Positions 10,483 through 24,321 of a stretch of DNA of 64,000 nt are shown here, in pieces (the first letter of the stretch is position 1; each line of letters begins with the position of its first letter). The notes beneath the pieces were generated by a model. The model ran no database searches. It was given only the letters and a program-made list of their open reading frames with translations, and had not been told where the DNA came from. Source of the DNA: Anisakis pegreffii (Eukaryota; Nematoda; Chromadorea; Rhabditida; Anisakidae). Where the stretch lies: contig JAPYMA010000230.1 of assembly GCA_035041965.1 (NCBI GenBank), positions 154,604 to 218,603 on the forward strand, written 5' to 3'. The position numbers were made by a program, and so were the translations under genes.

Positions 10483-13400
10483 TCACAATTCGGACGTATC
10501 ATGCGATTTCTCAGCTTCATCGGGAGCATTTTCCGACGTGGTTTCCTTTTGTGCAGATGGATCCTCCGTAATGTTCTCGGTAGTGGTCACCTCAGGTTCT
10601 TTTGTCGCAGACTTCTCGTCTTTCGCATCAGTCGCATTTAAGTGGGAAACTTCTTCGGCAGAATCATTGTCAGTTTTCTCAGGGGGCTTCGCTGAATCTG
10701 TTTCATTAGTGGTGTTGCCTTTGGGTTCCACAACAGTTTCAGTCTTCGGCTTTGCGAATTTCATCTTATTCAGCAAATATTTCACTTCACGATCCAAGTT
10801 TCGCATCTGAAATTAATTTTTCTACTAAATTTCACTCATTTGACAAAAACTCAACACACTGCTATCTGATTCAGGGAATGATCAATCTAAAACAATTTCA
10901 GCGAGCTGCAAGTGAGCGAATATGAGAGCATGAGTTCATATAATGAAGCTGAAAAGGTTCATAAATAATAAAGCTGCAACAACAATCTCATAGAATAAAG
11001 CTGAAAAGGTTTTGTTCTTCTCGATTTTTACAAATTTCTAGATATCCAGTTGCAATTCTCGCCGTGAAAACATTCAAAATCATCATCGTCTCAACCACAT
11101 CATTGTCGTAGAGAGAATCTTTTAATCTTCCAATTCTCATCCCCAATCAAAAGCATCCAATACAATGCCGAAGATGTTCAAAGAGTAGTTCGTGATCAGA
11201 CACATCACTCTGTGATAATACTCAAAACATGAGAAACAACAGTGCAACCTTTTCTACAACTTCTTGAATTGTATACGCTGGTTGCTCATTCGGTTTCAAC
11301 TTTAACTGCGTCGCATTTTTTTCATTCCACCAAATCTGAAATCGGCAATCCGACAGTTGCGGTCTCGTCATAACATTCATTTAAACGAGACTGATACCAA
11401 CGAAATGCTTATAATTCAAGTAATACTATTTATAAGGTCGTGCTCGTTATACCTACATACTTCGCTTCATACATTAAGATAACGCGATCTACACTACATG
11501 ACCTATGCTCTTGTCAATCGAGAAATAATTCGCCGATCAATTTAATTTCAATTTCCCACAAATTTTCAGTCAAATCTCCGTTCCGTTCAATTAGGCGTAC
11601 GAATATGTATATGTGAACTGAATTCCCTCAAACAATCATACTGAAATGAGGCATCATTAACCAACGACTCGGCGGCAAAAGACGAAAATGTAGCAGACAA
11701 TCCTATTAAATCATTCACTTTAATTGAAGACACAATAAATTAAGAAATTGAAAGTGACGATTAAAATCATAAAAAACACTTCACTGACCTTTGTTTCATT
11801 GAATGCTTTGTTTAACGTTGTTATTTCAACTTCAGAAAATACATTAGCTGCTGTTAAGTTTTCACTCATCTTTAAGAACAGTTCCGTATGATTGAAAAGT
11901 GAGAGCAGCTCACTCACTACTATAGGACGTTCCTTAAATAACCACAGTTATTACCAGTTTTAATTCCATCTTCCTCGCATTTGACTAATTCTAACAAATT
12001 CAATAATTCTAAGAATTAGGTAAAAAATAGCGATTAAATCAACTGTGACCATCTCCCTAATTCGATGAAATGCTCATCAATTATGCGTCATTTTTAGATC
12101 GAGATAAATCATAGAGACAAAAACTGGAAAACCAAAATCATTTTGATTGTCATAAGCAAACAATATAAAAAAAGAAACATGCAAAATGAATGAAAAAAAA
12201 AACAACTTTGTGCTCTTTCATGCGAGATTTGATCGGTTTCAGAAGGTCGGTAATTGATTTTCGCTTACTTTCGAACTCTTCAGTGGTTGTTTTAAGATCT
12301 GCTTCATCCTCCAACCATGTGCGCACTACTTTCAGCTGCTCAGATACAGCAGTCTGCTCTTCGTTCGTGAAAAACATCTTCAACAGTAATATTTGCATTG
12401 ACATAATCAGCTATTTATACCAATCGCGTTGGTTATCAACAAGCAACACGACTGAACGATTAATCGAATCGAATCAACTCTAAACCTAACCTGATATTCG
12501 GATTGCTCCAACTTATCAGCAGTATCATACACCAATGATTCAAGGTTGTTTTGAGCCGCTTCACGTTCCTCTTTCGCGTGCTCCCGTTCATCGAAGTCGT
12601 TCAGTCTATATATCAAAACAAATACTGTTTTAAAGATACTTTGAAAATAACTTTAAAAAGGGAATTTTGTCGAAAGTGAAACATTGGATCCCGCCAAATC
12701 ACAAACAGGGAAAAATCTTTCAGAATGATTAACTTGGAACATAAGCAAAGAATTCTTGCTCTGAAAAAAATAATAAAACAAATCGATTACATCTTTAATA
12801 TGTTCATGGGCATGGCACTTGAAGCGAATAAAACAAAAAACACGAAAACAGATGCGAGCAACTAAACATGAAAAAAGATAGATTTTATATCGACTCCTCG
12901 TGCTTGATCTTTTCACTGAAACACCAAATCAAACATAGAGTGAACGAACAATTTTTTAGCAGATGCCATTCGTTCACTGGGAAGTCCGAACAAATCCAAT
13001 CTTGTTTCTTTCAATTTCAGCGCGATCTTCACAGTTTTTGGTTTCTCTTCTTTTTTGCTTTCCGTTTCCTTCGCCTTATCATTGATTGTTTCCTAAAGGT
13101 GCAAGTTATTATAAAGATACCAATTATGGTTTCACAGGCATTTTGTTGTCGACAATAAACAATTTGGCTACTCTCTAAATGAGATTAAATAAAAAAACAG
13201 GTTAAAATTATTCCAGTAGATGCTATAAAAGTATTTTTGACCGAGTTTTTTTCTGTAAATACACGTACGACAAGGGAGAAAGTAAATAATAATTTTCAAA
13301 TTTTATGAGGAAAGCCTTCAAAGATTTCAATTTGTGCACACGTTGATTCTTTTCTCATTCGAGAAGAAATATCACGAAATTTTCACATGGTTATTGAACA

Positions 13401-16400
13401 TTAAATTCTTACTTGCGCTGGTTTTTCGGGTGGTTCGGTTGTCGATTTCTCAGTCTGAAATGATACAGTTCTGAAGTGTCGATGGATACGAAGACTCAAA
13501 TGAGCTGCGTTTAAACTTTTGATTTACGGAAACATTCCACGTCGAAAATGAAAGTTTTCGAAATACAACTGAACATCTTGAATAGATATAATGAAATTGC
13601 GTTCAGTGTCCACCTCTTACAAATCCGTCTCATGATTTCACGATTTTCTTGAAGCATTTTATTGTTTCTGAGCCGTTGGCTTACCGTAAAAATGACCGAT
13701 AACGTTTTCATTTAACGTCCTTCATCTCACTCTATTTATGCTGATTCCTTGACTTTCACAAGCGCTGTTAACCAATCAAAGGTTTCAAAATTATTCGACT
13801 ACAACTAGGAACTGAACTATAAATGCATCAATCATGCTGAAATCAAAACATAATGGTACTTTGGATAGCGCTTTTAAGAACAATAAATAATCACCTTTTC
13901 TGACTCATCCTTTGATTCTCTTTTCTTCCTCTCTTTATCACTCGTTTGTTCTTCTTTTTTACTCACTTTTTCCTCAGTCTTTTTATTCTCTTTGCTCCCA
14001 TCGTCAACCTTTTTCGACTCATCTTTTTTATTCTCCACTTCCTCATTCACCTTATCATCATTTCGAGATGAGAAGAAACCAGCGAACTTTCCAGCAATTG
14101 CTTGAAATGATTTTTCTGTTCAAGGTTTTTGAAATAAAACAAGCTTTACATGTTAAATCAAGTACAGTTTATGAAATAATGAATAAACAAAATTGACACA
14201 CTGAATGAAATTCGAGTTGAAAATTAAATGCGAAGAACGATCAATTTTAAGAGCACTTTCGATTTTTTAATAAACAAGCAAAAATGAAAAAGCATACAAG
14301 CGAATGCAGACTGCTCTTTGGGCGTCTTCTCGAAAACTACTTCCGCACCCTCCACATGAACTATGCCTGAGCCATCCATACTGAAGCGTACCTTCACACC
14401 CTGCAACACATTCACCCGCTTCTTTATATACTAATTTCTGAATAACACACTAACGATGCACTGATCATTCTATTCCTACCTTTTAAACTTGAGTAATTCA
14501 CACTGAACAATCTGGACATACACCCTTTTTCCAAAATTCTAATCGCACCATTTTCGTAACGTTCAACTGGACCACTGCAGAAATAATGAGTGATTCCTAA
14601 TTCATAAACGACGAAACAATACCTTCAAGGTAGTACCCTCATCAGCCATTTCATTTCGAACTGCTTCAGCAATACCAGTCATTTCGATATCACTCACATT
14701 TAGAGATCCAAATTCTCTGCAAAATTATTCTCATACGAACAACAAAACCCGAATTTCAAATAAACAAATCAAGACGAACAAGTGGCACGTAGGCAAACAA
14801 AAATTATACATTCCCACTGAATATAACATTAAATTTTACCCACCATATCAATTACTTTCTGGTAATTTTATCTAGAATTTACGACGACAGCCAGCCTTAA
14901 ATCATAAAACGAAAAAGAAACAGAACTGAAAATTTAAAATAAAGAATCACTCAAGCTGTTTGCTATTGAACTGCTTCAGTTCACCATAATTGATGTTAAA
15001 ACCAAAATCTTCATTATACGAGGTGAACGAGAGTATTTTTCTGTTGCTTGGGTAAAACGATCTGTAGCTGAAGATTGGCCGATGAACAATACGTGAAGTC
15101 TGTTTGCCATCTTTCTCAGATGTGCTCGAAAAGTTAACCTGTACATAAATTGTAACTGTTTATTCAAAAATATCAAGCAGTACTGCACCATTATATGATA
15201 TCATAAACGAAGCATTCATCTGTCCGGAATGACTTAAACAAGAAACGCTCACGTTGATTTCACATTCAATATCTATGACATCATATATGTTTACTCAGTT
15301 TGGTCTTGCATAACTGAGCGATGAATATTAAAAAATAAATTCAAGGGGCAGTGTGCAGTTAAAAGTTCCAACATTATGCAGGAATCACAAAAAATATTCG
15401 AGCAGACTCGTGAATTCACATCTTTAGGTGACACTACACAGGGATGTGTCTGCTAACTACATATTCACGAAATAAAATGAATCAAAATGGCCTCATTTCG
15501 AAAGATCTTCAGCAAATCGAAATCCAAACAACAAACCTGAATGGGAAAGATGAGCAAATCATAAACATCGAATCTTTTCACTTTGAAACCTTTACTGAGA
15601 TGAGCCGATTCATAGACAGCACCCATCGCTATTGCTTCATCCGTATTCAGAAAATTACCCAATTCTTTACTGAAAAACTGATTACATTTTGTAAAATAGT
15701 TATGAAAGTTAGATTGGTTATTATTACCGCATGACAACACCTAATGTCATCAAGAGGTTCGTATAAAAACCAGGGAAGAACAGAGAGGCAGAAGACGGGG
15801 ATAAAGTGGGGGGGGTGGGTGGGGAGAGAGTGAGACGGAAGGTAGATGATGAGAGGGAAACGAGCTTTTAAAGAATTGCAACAAGCTGTTTGAAATTGAA
15901 ATCAAGAAGTTTGCTTTGACCAAATGAGTGACTGATTTTGAATAACTTCCGATAACATACTTTTCGAGAAACTGTTGCAAGACGGCCTTCACCCTAGGCA
16001 CTCTCGTACCAGCGCCCATCAACACAACTTGATCAAGCTACAATATCGATGAAGTATTGAATTTGAAAATTAATAAAGCAGTTCACGTCATGATTAGAAG
16101 AAATTTGATTTGGGACTGCTAATAAATAAAATGCTACAAAAAGAAAGACATTCTAAAAAAAGGATGTTTTGTTCAATACCCATGAAAAGAATTATCTTAT
16201 TCATGGTTTTAAATTGAACAAACCTGAACATACGAACCGAAAAAGAGGAATGTGTGCGATCATGATTCGAATCGCTTACAATATCACTGAATAAATCAGT
16301 GATAATTTAAAATGTAATGTTGATTTCTAAAATATGAAATTCTGAAGTGGTGACGTCGATCGATATTCGCATTGAATGAGAAAATTTGCAAAGAAAGGAA

Positions 16401-18992
16401 ATTCGCAATCAAAAATAACACTGCCAACTCACTTGACCAATATCCATTTCAGCCATTTTCAGCGCATCGTTAATTGGCTGTATCATTCTCGGCTCTAAAT
16501 CAGTCATCATATCTTCAAGCTGAGCACGAGTTACACGAACTTTGAAATCGTGATCTTCGTGAATACTTTCAACTTGTGCAAAATGATCTGCATTTGCAGA
16601 TAATACCTGAACGAAGTGAATAGTTGTTTCTTGATGGCCGAAGCTCTATGAACAGCCAATTGTTTCCAGTCGTTACAAAATACAGCTCTTTCAAAAGATC
16701 CCAAACTAGAAACACGTAAAAGAAACAACATGTTGCCATGATGAGTATTATATCGTTTTTATATTACTTTCGGACGTATTAATTCAATATTCAAACTTAT
16801 TTCTCTATATGTATGGAATGAAGGTCACCTGTTTGAGTCGTTCGGCTTCCTTGAGCATTTTAGCCATTGCTCGCTGGTTTGTGGCAATATCTTTCTTTGT
16901 TTTGATTGTTTTTCTGAACTCTTGAACGAGATGATCGCGTAAACGAAGTGTTATCTCAAGACCACCTAGCGTACGATCGAATCTATAAACCAAAATTAAG
17001 GTAAACTGTCACTAACGGATGAAAATATCTTGTGATAGAATCGGTTGATTCAAATAAAATTGAAACACTAGCAAACTATCATTCAGGAGATGTTCACTGA
17101 AGAAACCAGAGAAGAATTAAGCATAAAATAAATAATAATAATATTATGCGAATAGATGCACCATCTAAAGCTGAAGAATATGTAACGATAGAATGCATCC
17201 AATTGATAAATTGTAATGAAAAAAATGCTAACATACCCAAATCCAAGTGTCCTCAAGCGTGGATTCTTCTCACTGGAATGTTTATCTTTTTCAAGATTGT
17301 AGCTAACAATAGCTGCTGTAGTTTTGGATGCACCCATGTCATAAATCAACATAGTTTGATCCTGTTCTTTGATTTCCTTTATTCGGAAAACACCATAGTT
17401 CAGAGCAGCTGCTGAGTGCGCATTCATTAGCTGCAAAACGGAAGTTGCCTTTTTAAAAACTTGACATTTCAAAACTTTTATGGCTGACTATGATCACAAA
17501 TGACATTTCACAACTTATGGCATGATCACAAATCGTTCTCGAATGATTTGAAGAGAATGAACTTCACTTGCACAGAACATGAATATGTACCTGAAGGAGA
17601 TTAATTCCAGCCATTTCTGCAGCTGCAACCATTGCCAGTCTCTCCGCTTGATTAAAGTATGCAGGAACAGTGATGATCGCATCGCGTATCGGTTGCTCGG
17701 CGAAATCTTCGGCCGTTTTGCGCGCATACGACAACACCATTGCTATCAGCATTTCCACACTGTACTTTTCACCATCGCTAGAAACGCTTCACGATTGAAT
17801 TGATGTGTGCCAAATTATCATACAAGAGCTACCAATTCCAAAGAATACAGCAACATTCTCACACCGGATATTTTCTATTAAGGAATAAAAGTTGAGGAAA
17901 GTTTATTGATGAATTGAAAAGAAAAAATTATTCGAAAACCAAATGCAGTTCAACGTTTGAGAAAAAATTAACGATTTCAAGAAAACCTACATTACAAACT
18001 GTACTGTTCCTCTTTCTTCATCAGCTGTTATATTTAGATGAGGGAACCTTCGCTTATACAGTGAGACGATTTGATTATCAAACTTTTTCCCGAGAATATC
18101 CAACAGAAATCCACAAGCACTGTGTGGATACTTCACTGACTGAAATGGACTACTTCCAATACTTCATCGAGAGAAAATACATTTCGTTGCAACCAATACA
18201 AATTCCTTTCGAATTGGGGCAAAATTGTACACGAAATGACTCATCACCTAATTAGAACATTTTCTAATCTTTACGTAAGATTTTTGCTTTCAAACAAATT
18301 GCGTTCTATCATATTAAATTTTGGTAAAGTTGTAAAGCATTGTTTTTATTATCAATCAGTTTGATGTTGTTAGTCATATTTGTTAGTCATTTTCGGACAA
18401 TTCAGTGTCCCTATGCATACGAAACTGGTATTTCAGCTCGATTGCTTGGAAAGTTTTTCAATCACAACGTTTTTAAATTTTTCGACATCGTGTTCAGGAA
18501 TACATAAAGTGTTTAGAAAATACCTACAGTCGCAAGAGCCGCATCACCGAAAAATCGTTCTCCGTTTCTGAATGCCACCAGGTTTGGCGTTTTCCTTCTG
18601 GATTCTTTATTCAAAACGATCTCCATGGGTACTCCAGGTTTCACTAGTGCGATCTTCATATACTGTGATCCGAAATCAATTGACAGCGCAGCTAAGGAGG
18701 CATCTACAAATGAAACGAAAAAAATTAAAAGCATTGATGAAATTATATGTTCAAAAATGAATGACCAAAATAACTGTCTAGAATACCATTCAAACGCTCA
18801 TTTTCAGTTACTAAAGATGATTCCGAGATGCTTACTTAGTTGAAACCCTAAGATGCTTACGTTGATACAAAAGGTAGAAAATACACAACTCGTTATAATC
18901 CGTTGAAGAAAGACAACGTTACCTGTTAAATATACGCCGAAAACACCGATCAAAAATAACAAGAGGACCATTTGGCCCATCCTCGTTTTCAT
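10483..18992 (-). CDS. HYOU1: Hypoxia up-regulated protein 1 / GRP170 (large ER Hsp70-family chaperone)
   Basis: ER-lumenal Hsp110/GRP170-type chaperone that holds unfolded proteins and exchanges nucleotide on BiP. Twenty exons splice in frame to 976 residues (human ~999): 18923-18992, 18528-18703, 17991-18139, 17591-17777, 17237-17430, 16829-16982, 16433-16606, 15961-16037, 15537-15669, 14951-15138, 14623-14716, 14298-14400, 13895-14100, 13413-13454, 12950-13092, 12491-12605, 12207-12377, 11789-11932, 11249-11335, 10483-10806. Residues 1-23 form a signal peptide ([20 protein letters not shown]). The ATPase domain (24-~410) shows [55 protein letters not shown] and [12 protein letters not shown] beta substrate domain follows, then a Lys/Glu-rich linker (~570-665), helical domain (TWLEDEAD) and acidic tail ending SHDTSEL, perhaps an ER-retrieval variant of KDEL. 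The exon at 12950-13092 uses a weak donor (GTTCGT), the least certain junction. Confidence 0.96.
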
Positions 18993-19018
18993 TCTCGTGT
19001 GATTACCAAGTTGAACTA

Positions 19019-19026
19019 GTCTGAAA
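19019..19026 (-). promoter_or_regulatory. Putative trans-splice (spliced-leader) acceptor of HYOU1
   Basis: On the minus strand TGTTTCAG ends at 19021, 28 bases before the HYOU1 start codon (18990-18992), with no upstream exon needed to complete the protein. A TTTCAG acceptor close upstream of the ATG is the usual arrangement for spliced-leader addition in nematodes. A short cis-spliced 5' UTR exon further upstream is the alternative. Confidence 0.5.
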
Positions 19027-22000
19027 CACAAGCTGATAAACGAACTTCTTTCTTAGTATGAAGGCCAAAACTTTCTACGAATGATAGGAAATGTTTTCAA
19101 CGCACTGATACAACTGATTCTCTTATAGATCTAGCCGACCTTTCTACTAGTTTTATCTACTCCAATATTACCGTTATCAATTACTGATATTCAAAATAGC
19201 ACTACTATAACTTGATGATACTTTCATGCCTGTTCACCCAACCAATGGCGCAATATCTTCCAGAATAGCGTAATACTTCTGCTCTACAATATGCAAAGGA
19301 TGAAGACAGTTCTCGCCATAAGTATACTGAGCGACTTCCCAAAATATGGGAGGACAGAATCGTCAAATGAGAGGGTGACTTGCGGAAAACGAAACCGACG
19401 AGGAATACGCCAACCTAGCTAGCATGTTGTGGTCGCCGCTATAAAAGCCGAAAGTTCGGCCGATCGAGGTAAATACAGCTAAACAAATAGATAACTTGGA
19501 ACGGTTTACTGATAATTAAGCATTCGTATGAATCAACTACGCCTTAAGATTCTTACGACTCAAAGAAATTTCGTAAGGAAAGGAAGAAGCGAAAATTGCG
19601 ACGATTTTAGCAGTAGATCGCAAAAAGCTGATCCGCTTACTGATGACCTTATTGAAAAAAGCTGATCCGCTTACTGATGACCTTGTTGAAAAGAACGCTC
19701 ATCATTGTTCCGTAATGGCAAAATTGAATTTTTCACAGTTAAGCCACAAGAGAGCACCTGTCTAAATAATGTAACGAATCAAACACGTAAACAAAATAAT
19801 AAAACAATAATCTGCACGGAATCGACTGAATCCAACACTTCACCACGATATTGAATATTCCTGAAAAAACAATCCACTTAAAGCTTCCTAGAATTTCAAC
19901 GTCATCATTTGAATTTGGCACTCTTTACAACAATGGCATAAAACAGCAACATGCAAAATAGCAACATACACCTGACTCCATATCACTCTGTCTATCATCT
20001 CAAACATATCGAGACGAATGCTATTTCGCGTTTGTTATTACGCTCTTCTACTGCGACCATTATTTTAAACGACGTCAGCATCCAAACTACTGCGTGATGC
20101 AATTTCGTGTTGAGATTGGTTTATTCTCGATTCATGCTAGTCATGAAATGTCGTTGATTTAGCATGTTGTGGACAAGGAAAAAAGTCGAGGCGAAATTTT
20201 GCAATCGAGGATCCCGAAAATGTGATCGACTCGAAAAAAACCGGGACGGAGACGGAGAAACGAGTAAATTCGAGGAACAAACTCAATCTCGTCCCTGTTC
20301 CTGGCCGTCAAGGAAGGAAGAAAGCGATGATGGTGATAAGAGAGTGGCATAAGCTCGTGATGAGTTGCAATTGCCAGTTAAATAACTGAGTAACTATGCA
20401 GTAATAAAGGTCGTCAATTTTAGAACTATTAATCGACCATCGGACTCTCAAACGAAACGTCGCAGCACATGAATATAAAAAATACGTGTGTGCAATGCGT
20501 GCCTAAATACTACGTAGAATGCATGTACCTCTAACCCTCACACGATTGAAATTTTTTTGTAGCATCATGTATGAGGCGGGCATCTCATGAGCACTGAATG
20601 GATCCACGCATTTGACTTTGTCCTCGTAATCCGGCATTTTTGGTGGAACTTTAACACATGCTAATCGTTACTGCACGGAGAACGAAAATAAACTAAAACA
20701 ATGCTCCTTTTGATTATACATTTTCAAATAACTGATCAAAGATCAAACCTGTTTACACCGACGTGTTTTCGATGCAACCGAATTTCGCAATAAATGTCTG
20801 AATGCACTGTGTCAAAAAACGTCAAACGACGTTACATGCCTATAATGCTTTAAACACGCACGTGTACACCTACGCACGCTCGCATCTGACACATGATACT
20901 CAAGATTCTCAGAACCTCTGCATCTCTACTCTCTCGTATATTCCCATTCCATTTTCTTCCTCACTAGTCTCCGCAATGCTATTTCGATAATTCTCGGCTT
21001 GATGACGAAAACAAACACCCCACCTCTCCATCGATTTTTAGCCACCAAGATGGCTTAAATCACTTTCAATTCACTTACAGTGATTCTGTGATTGTTTAGA
21101 TGCATTTTATTTGATTGCTACTAAAAAGTTTCAATGCCTCCGGATTTTATTCGGAATGGAAAAGCTTCCAAGATCCCAAAGAATGATCTCGGCGAAATAT
21201 CTTTTTTTTGCACTGATGTTGGAATTCACTCGCTAATTATATGACACAATAATATGTGCATGATTTGTTGATCACTTCGTTGTGATCATAATGTGCATTC
21301 TATGATCTGTTAATGGTACCATACCAATTGATCACCACAGATCATATCGCTATGATTGATTGCCCTGTTCATTCAGTATTCATTTATTTCTTTCGTAAAT
21401 GTTCTGTGCGGTGCAGTTGTGGTGCGTAATATATTTTTGTATATGTTATTCACGTTTTTAGTTCGCACATATATTTTCTCGTGCAATTCAGAATTGCGCC
21501 GTAGATATTTTGAGATCACATAATCTTCCTATTTTTCTTGCTTTTAGCATCATATCGCTTGTTAGGTTGATCGCTCGGATTGCATTGAATTGAACTTGAG
21601 GAAAACTATGAATTAATCATTTAATACTGTTCCAGACCAAAGGTGATCGAGCGGACAAACCGTGACAGTTTCAAAGATACTGTCACTGGTCGTCACCTCG
21701 AATCAACGGTGAGGAATTAAATCATTTCTGTGGTGGTTTAATTTGTTTGTTGGTGATATGAAATGACTTGATTGTTAATCAGTCTTGTTAATTTCTCTTG
21801 ATCTGGCAGGAATCTAGCGTATATTCAGTAAGTATGGGTATTGTGTGAATATTCTCTGTTAGATAGATTGGTGTATAAAACAGTTGTGTGATAACAGACA
21901 TAATATTGATAGAGATTTTGGATAATGTAGCAATGCGATATTTGCCCGAAAATAATACATCTTGTCAGCAATAAACCGTCATGCAATTGTAGGTAGAATC

Positions 22001-23459
22001 GCGTACTGATGTTTCTAGCTGGATGACGAGACACAACAACCGATGGTGACGGATCGACGGCCGATTCGATAGATCTGGTGGTATCAGTTCGTCTTTATCA
22101 ACATTCAACACTATCTCCTAACTCTATCAAAACAACAGCAATCAACAATTCAGCAGATATTCAGTTCAACAATATTCAACAAATGTGACACCGTGGTCAA
22201 AGAAGCGCCAGGTTAGTAGTTTCACACTTGAACTCAGGGACACAGAATAAAATTCAGTCGTGGTCAGTGACCACTTTTTTACATACTTCATTCTTTTGTT
22301 TTTTAATTCATTTATGAATATTGTGAATAATGTTTGTATGTGTTGTTAGTTACATGTAAATCGTGCTTTATTTGTAATTGTCTTATTAAGAATTGATGAC
22401 AGTACAGTGGCAAATATTATAGTACGTTGTTCAGTGTTATCGTTGTCGATCATGAACTTGTGAAGATGTTTGTGATGCCTCGTTTATTTTAACTGGGGGG
22501 GGGGATTTTTTAGTGCTTTTAATCCAATTGTTAATGTTATTTTACTGTCATTGATTTGTTTCATTGTTATTATTGTTAATGTCACTGCATAGTCAAATGT
22601 TGAGTTGTTCAGCTCATCTGAAACAATTAATGTTAAAGGAAAAATGTTATAAATCGTGACTTAAATTACTGCCTATTGGATTTTGTTTTCTATTCATTTA
22701 TTCAGTGTTATGAATTAATTGGTTTATATGCATATACTTATGTAAATCACCACAAATTGTCATGAATATTACATTATTTATTTCATTATTCATTCATTTT
22801 ATGTATTCATCATTGTTGTGAATATTGTCAACATTTTTATAAGAGATGTGGGTAGGGCGAAGGAGGGATGCGGCACGTAACGACCCGCTTAACTCCGGAG
22901 CCAGGGGTAGGGACTTGGACTGGCTATAGATATGGCCCATCCCACCTGATTGAACTTTTTTTTCAGTTTCTACACCTCACCATTCCCCCTCCCCCTCCCC
23001 CTCCCCAATGTGGACTCTATTACGTGAATTCGTGTTGGACTCTAACATAGACTAGCACACTTGCTGATATGTACTGAGGTAGCTATCGCAGCTTAACTTA
23101 ATTTGATGTAAGTTAGTCATAACTTTTACTTGACTTAGCTTGACTGTGACTGTATTATAAGCCCACTGAGCCAAAACTCTGAAACGACTTGACTGGAAAT
23201 TTATCACATATTGTGTTGAGTTGGTGTAGCGATTAGCGGGCTTTGACTTTGCTTAGTTAAATGTTAGTTCAACGTTACTGTGGACCATATTAGCATGTGC
23301 TTTAGAGGAACACTTAATTATCTATGGACAGCCTGACGCAGTATCCTAGTCTTGTCATGGCTGAGAAAAAGGCTCTCGGAATTGATCATTCCTTCGATGT
23401 AGGGATATCACATCAGAGAATATATAGTTTGTTGCGGGAGGAGTTGTGACTGGGGTTGA
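19027..23459. other. Intergenic region between HYOU1 and the RNA-like array
   Basis: No gene recognised in 4.4 kb. It presumably includes the HYOU1 promoter. It holds a two-copy direct tandem repeat (19622-19688), a poly-C patch (22976-23006) and a G-run at 22495. Sequence directly before the first RNA-like copy contains TTGCGGGAG (23432-23440), shared with the flank of copy 3 (24890-24898), so some upstream sequence belongs to the duplicated unit. Confidence 0.45.
19622..19688 (+). repeat. Two-copy 33-bp direct tandem repeat
   Basis: AAAAAGCTGATCCGCTTACT followed by GATGACCTTATTG occurs twice in tandem, the second copy differing by ATTG/GTTG and one extra A. Confidence 0.85.
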
Positions 23460-24231
23460 TAATAGCTGCACTGGCAAATGAAAAAAGAAAATTATCCCCG
23501 TAAAAATGAGTTACACGAACGTAGGGTATGAATCGCCTTATGAAGTTAGCGGTAGGTCTGGAAAGTTCGCCTGGACCACTCACCCGAAGAGTCGAGTCGC
23601 TAGGTGGCGACTCGAAGAACGTCTTCTTTGTAGTGCTGTTTAGTGACAGCTGAACTGAGTTGAATGATATATCATATGTGCAGTTAATGGTCATTTTTAA
23701 AAAGCATATTTTGGTTGCATGGGTGATCCCAACCCGTCGAGCTGCCAACAAGAGGGACTAGGTTTAAGTAAATGCGACAGGCGTTCCCCGCCTACCGGCA
23801 GTCTTGGCGAATCGTGGAGAAAGAACTTAAAATATGCTAGCGATATTTACCCGAGTATCGCTAGCATTTATTCTACGGAACATATTATGGGCGTTCCCGG
23901 CCTGGGAAAGGCGCCGATTTGACCGGGGATAGGGAATGCGCGTAAGTTGGCCTGAGTAGTGCCTTCGGGCATTTGCTCAGGTAACGAGGGTTCCCGGACT
24001 CACTGTGCGCACTTTCTCTTAACAGGGGGGAATTATAATCGGGTTGACCATTGGCTCGCACATATGAAATCGGTAAATTCAGTTCAATGTTGCTAAATGC
24101 ATTCATTATAAGGAGAAATCTCTCAGATGTTTGTGGTTACTCGCCGAAGCTTATCTATTTGCTAGTGTCATGATGGCATTCATACACATTCTCTGATGCA
24201 ATCCTTACTTACCTTGCCAGAGCAGTTATTG
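23460..24231 (+). ncRNA. Putative structured non-coding RNA, copy 1 (long-arm form, ~770 nt)
   Basis: A closing helix pairs 23460-23477 (TAATAGCTGCACTGGCAA) with 24214-24231 (TTGCCAGAGCAGTTATTG), 17 of 18 positions. Inside are a block shared with copies 2 and 3 (GTAGGGTATGAATCGCC, GGTAGGTCTGGAAAGTTCGC, about 23521-23580), a hairpin CGAGTCGC/GCGACTCG (23593-23600/23607-23614), then a variable arm opening with TAGTGACA/TGTTGCTA (23641-23648/24088-24095), TGAACTGA/TCAGTTCA (23651-23658/24079-24086), CATATGTGC/GCACATATG (23673-23681/24058-24066) and CAACCCG/CGGGTTG (23730-23736/24040-24046), enclosing several GC-rich hairpins. A second shared block (GTGGTTACTCGCCGAAGC, about 24133-24150) precedes the closing strand. 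G-U pairs in the array, and the UUCG loop, indicate transcription of the + strand. I do not recognise the RNA family. No promoter or terminator is identified and transcription is inferred only. Confidence 0.6.
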
Positions 24232-24321
24232 ATGATCATTAGCGCTAATAAGGTACTTGATAAGTTTGAGAAATCCATTTAAATGGGATGTGAAGCATTG
24301 TGGATTCTTCAGTTTTGTTTT

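Noticed and set aside
23550..23580. Identity of the structured RNA as RNase P or MRP RNA, suggested by GGAAAGTTCGCC
   Set aside because: It slightly recalls the CR-I motif, but I could not locate the partner CR-V motif or the expected helix order, so no family is claimed.
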